Below are positions 5,029-6,581 of a stretch of 6,581 nt of DNA, piece after piece. Origin of the DNA: CAYSHJ01 sp964589725. Lineage in GTDB: Bacteria > Planctomycetota > Planctomycetia > Planctomycetales > Planctomycetaceae. The notes under the pieces were generated by a model, which was not told the origin of the DNA, made no database searches, and was given only the letters and a program-made list of their open reading frames with translations. Both the position numbers and the translations under genes were made by a program. Location: positions 1 through 6,581 of the forward strand of contig CAZPUJ010000492.1 of assembly GCA_964589725.1 (NCBI GenBank), given 5' to 3'. Position 1 is the stretch's first letter, and every line of letters begins with the position of its first letter.

Positions 5029-5310
5029 ATGTTTGCCCAACTTCAAAAGTTGCTTCGGGACGAAGAAGGCTTTGTGGTTTCCTCGGAGCTGATTCTGATC
5101 GCGACGATCGTGGGCTTGTCGATGGCGGTCGGCTTGACCGAAGTGTCTCACGCAGTCACGCGCGAACTGATCGACGTGGGCAATGGCTTTAGTCGACTGA
5201 ATCAGAGTTCGCGGTATCGGTCGCTCGGCGGAAACAACAGCCAATGGAACAACAACCAAGCTGATTTGGTCGAACTGTCCGGCAGCGCTCCGGTCGACGA
5301 AGGTCAGTAG
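5029..5310 (+). CDS. Type IV pilin-like (Flp-like) small membrane protein
   Basis: A 93-residue protein with the build of a small class IVb (Flp/Tad-type) prepilin: a short charged leader (MFAQLQKLLRDEEG), then a junction GFVVSSE at 14-20, and one hydrophobic helix at about 15-37 (VVSSELILIATIVGLSMAVGL), followed by a polar tail. Prepilin peptidase would be expected to cut after Gly14. In standard pilins the conserved Glu is at +5 of the mature protein; here, cutting after Gly14 puts Glu20 at +6. Tail residues 55-76 are rich in Asn, Ser and Gln. From memory, planctomycetes have many such 'EEGF--S-ELvLIATI' proteins of unknown role. No pilus assembly, peptidase or secretion ATPase gene is in the window, so pilus assembly is inference; it may simply be an anchored envelope protein. 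Confidence 0.75.
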   Translation: MFAQLQKLLRDEEGFVVSSELILIATIVGLSMAVGLTEVSHAVTRELIDVGNGFSRLNQSSRYRSLGGNNSQWNNNQADLVELSGSAPVDEGQ

Positions 5311-5326
5311 TTGGAGACTCGCGCGT

Positions 5327-5355
5327 CGGTCAGGCTTTCGAGCCTACCTGGACCG
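5327..5355. repeat. Hairpin with TTCG loop after the pilin-like gene
   Basis: AGGCT (5332-5336), loop TTCG, AGCCT (5341-5345), enclosed by CGGTC (5327-5331) and GACCG (5351-5355). It starts 16 bases after the stop codon. It could stabilise or end the pilin-like transcript, but no U-tract follows. Confidence 0.4.
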
Positions 5356-5382
5356 CTCCAAACCGCGTTGTTGCCGTAACGA

Positions 5383-5402
5383 GTCAGCCTAGAAAGGCTG
5401 AC
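5383..5402. repeat. Palindromic repeat GTCAGCCT-AGAA-AGGCTGAC
   Basis: A perfect 8-bp stem (5383-5390 with 5395-5402) and 4-base loop. It shares the AGCCT/AGGCT core with the hairpin at 5327-5355, so the two may be related units. From memory a similar palindrome is dispersed in planctomycetes. Confidence 0.6.
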
Positions 5403-5698
5403 CCACTTCAATTTGGAAGCCGCCGCCACGAACTCGTCGCGATCCCGCGACATGATGCCGATTCGCAACGTCACTTCGTGAGCCGACACTCGCGACATTC
5501 TCAGCCAAGGCCGCTTTTTACGAGGCTCTTGCCCGTCGTTGGCGGCGGCGATTTCGCGGCACTCGCTTTGCTGACCTGAACGGGGAAGACGGCGTCTTCT
5601 CGCTCGAAGTGTATCGGCTGAGTTCTTCTTGGCCGTGTTCACTCCGCTCGAATCGCAAGACGTCATTCGATCGTCAACCTCGTAGTGGGGATTCCACG

Positions 5699-6562
5699 TT
5701 GAATCAGCGACTGTTCGTCGAGTTCACGGCATTGGTGGCGGCACAGGCACCACTCGTGATTGAAGGGCTGGCTCCGATCCCGGATGGGTTGTTGTCGGTG
5801 TATTGGCAGCACAGCCAAGCGATGCTGCGGCGTTGGCGTCGCGAGATACAGGCGGCGGAGGCGGCCAGACAAGCAATCGATTGTGATCGATGGCAAACCG
5901 TGGCGAGCAACGTGTTGGTGTCCGAGATGCTGACGCGCGTTTGGGGCGCCGTGTTGACGGCCAGTGATCGCCGTCAGCCCGCGCGGCGTTCCGAACCAAT
6001 CGCGCGCAGTGTGTTGGTCGCTCATCAGCAATGCCGCACCGAGATGTTGCGGTACTTGCTGCACAGCAAATTCTTGCCGGTGGAACTATTGGCCGATCTG
6101 GACCGCCTGCGACGCCGTGTCGAACGCTGGACCGACGTGCTGGTGGGACCGCTGATCGTGCGCTACGGCGAAGAACTGGAAGCGTTCGCGTTCGACGCTC
6201 GGCGTGCGAGAGACTTCGGGCAAGATCAATTTCACGCGCGCTTCCATTCGTCGGCGCGGCCCGCGTGGAGCTTCCTGCTGGCGGGTTTGCGAACTGCCTT
6301 TCCTGGCGACTCGACGAATCGTCGCACGGTCAAAGATCCCACGATGCCGATCCTGCGTGCGGTGCTCGCCATGTTTCCCGACGACGTCTTTCAAGCCGAG
6401 GGAGCGATCAAATCGCTGCGCGCGGCTCGTCTCAGCCGCGACGGTCAATTTCCCGACGGACCGCTCACGAATCCAATGGTGGCGACACGCAAACTCCGCC
6501 GTGACGACGTTCGGCCCTCGCGTCACATTCCGTTCCGTTCGCCGTGGCGACCGCAGGATTAG
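5699..6562 (+). CDS. Unrecognised arginine-rich helical protein
   Basis: A 287-residue protein that I do not recognise. It appears soluble and mostly alpha-helical, with no signal peptide or membrane segment. Features: an N-terminal helix and Pro-rich turn (LVIEGLAPIPDGLLSVYW, 19-36), an Arg-rich helix at 43-60, a helical stretch 101-149 with RLRRRVERWTDVL, a motif-like FDARRARDFGQDQFHARF at 165-182, a likely second helical part with FPDDVFQAEGAIKSLRAARL at 226-245, and a basic, Pro-rich tail (RRDDVRPSRHIPFRSPWRP) that looks disordered. The start is uncertain: TTG at 5699, preceded by GGGG (5687-5690) 8 bases upstream, is preferred because residues before it read as noise; GTG at 5609 would add 30 residues. 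Steady frame and GC-rich third positions support coding. It lies 388 bp after the pilin-like gene, so is probably its own unit. Confidence 0.75.
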   Translation: MNQRLFVEFTALVAAQAPLVIEGLAPIPDGLLSVYWQHSQAMLRRWRREIQAAEAARQAIDCDRWQTVASNVLVSEMLTRVWGAVLTASDRRQPARRSEPIARSVLVAHQQCRTEMLRYLLHSKFLPVELLADLDRLRRRVERWTDVLVGPLIVRYGEELEAFAFDARRARDFGQDQFHARFHSSARPAWSFLLAGLRTAFPGDSTNRRTVKDPTMPILRAVLAMFPDDVFQAEGAIKSLRAARLSRDGQFPDGPLTNPMVATRKLRRDDVRPSRHIPFRSPWRPQD

Positions 6563-6581
6563 GCTTCGCTCATCTGACCGC

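Larger units (their letters stand above)
5311..5698. other. 388-bp gene-poor spacer with repeats
   Basis: It holds two hairpin-forming sequences, described separately, and no convincing gene. A minus-strand open frame at 5304-5666 crosses both hairpins, overlaps the end of the pilin-like gene, and has no family features. The plus-strand frame of the following gene is open back to about 5455 but lacks an ATG and reads as Arg/Ser-rich noise before 5699. The promoter of the 287-residue gene should lie here; I found no clear -35/-10 pair. Confidence 0.6.

Noticed and set aside
5304..5666. 120-residue minus-strand open frame
   Set aside because: It crosses two palindromic repeats, overlaps the end of the pilin-like gene and shows only Arg/Ser-rich, family-free sequence.

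Overview
The window looks like chromosomal DNA from a planctomycete (phylum Planctomycetota). The evidence is a DUF1501 protein with a Tat-type leader, a secreted protein with a DUF1573-type SCGC motif, a pilin-like protein with a GFVVSSE junction, a divergent RuvA, and several palindromic repeats of kinds I associate with planctomycete intergenic regions. No phylogenetic marker such as rRNA is present, so the placement rests on gene families only. I see no CRISPR array, tRNA, rRNA, insertion sequence or phage gene.

Left part (1-1827, minus strand): read in the direction of transcription, the genes are a short-chain dehydrogenase (1827-1129), a DUF6932-like nucleotidyltransferase-fold protein (1079-648), a 78-residue partner that overlaps it by 4 bases (651-415), and the N-terminal 117 residues of a DUF1501 protein (351-1, cut by the window edge). 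The middle two form a compact, translationally coupled pair that looks like a toxin-antitoxin module. The second gene has an 11-base Shine-Dalgarno match that coincides with the last codons of the first gene.

Middle (1828-3329): a secreted 192-residue protein on the plus strand (2030-2608) converges with a 41-residue, strongly basic zinc-ribbon protein on the minus strand (2898-2773). A 14-bp perfect hairpin lies between them and probably acts as a shared terminator. The 431-bp stretch 2899-3329 has no gene but holds a nested palindrome: an inner 27-base inverted repeat enclosed by a second, imperfect 46-base inverted repeat.

Right part (3330-6562, plus strand): a secreted DUF1573-type protein, then a 51-bp gap holding a 10-bp-stem hairpin repeat, then ruvA (Holliday junction branch-migration subunit), a small pilin-like membrane protein, 388 bp of repeat-bearing spacer, and a 287-residue arginine-rich protein that I do not recognise. 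The genes are collinear, but the long gaps after ruvA and after the pilin-like gene suggest separate transcription units. The only pair that clearly appears functionally linked is the DUF6932-like gene and its small partner; the rest look like ordinary chromosomal neighbours.
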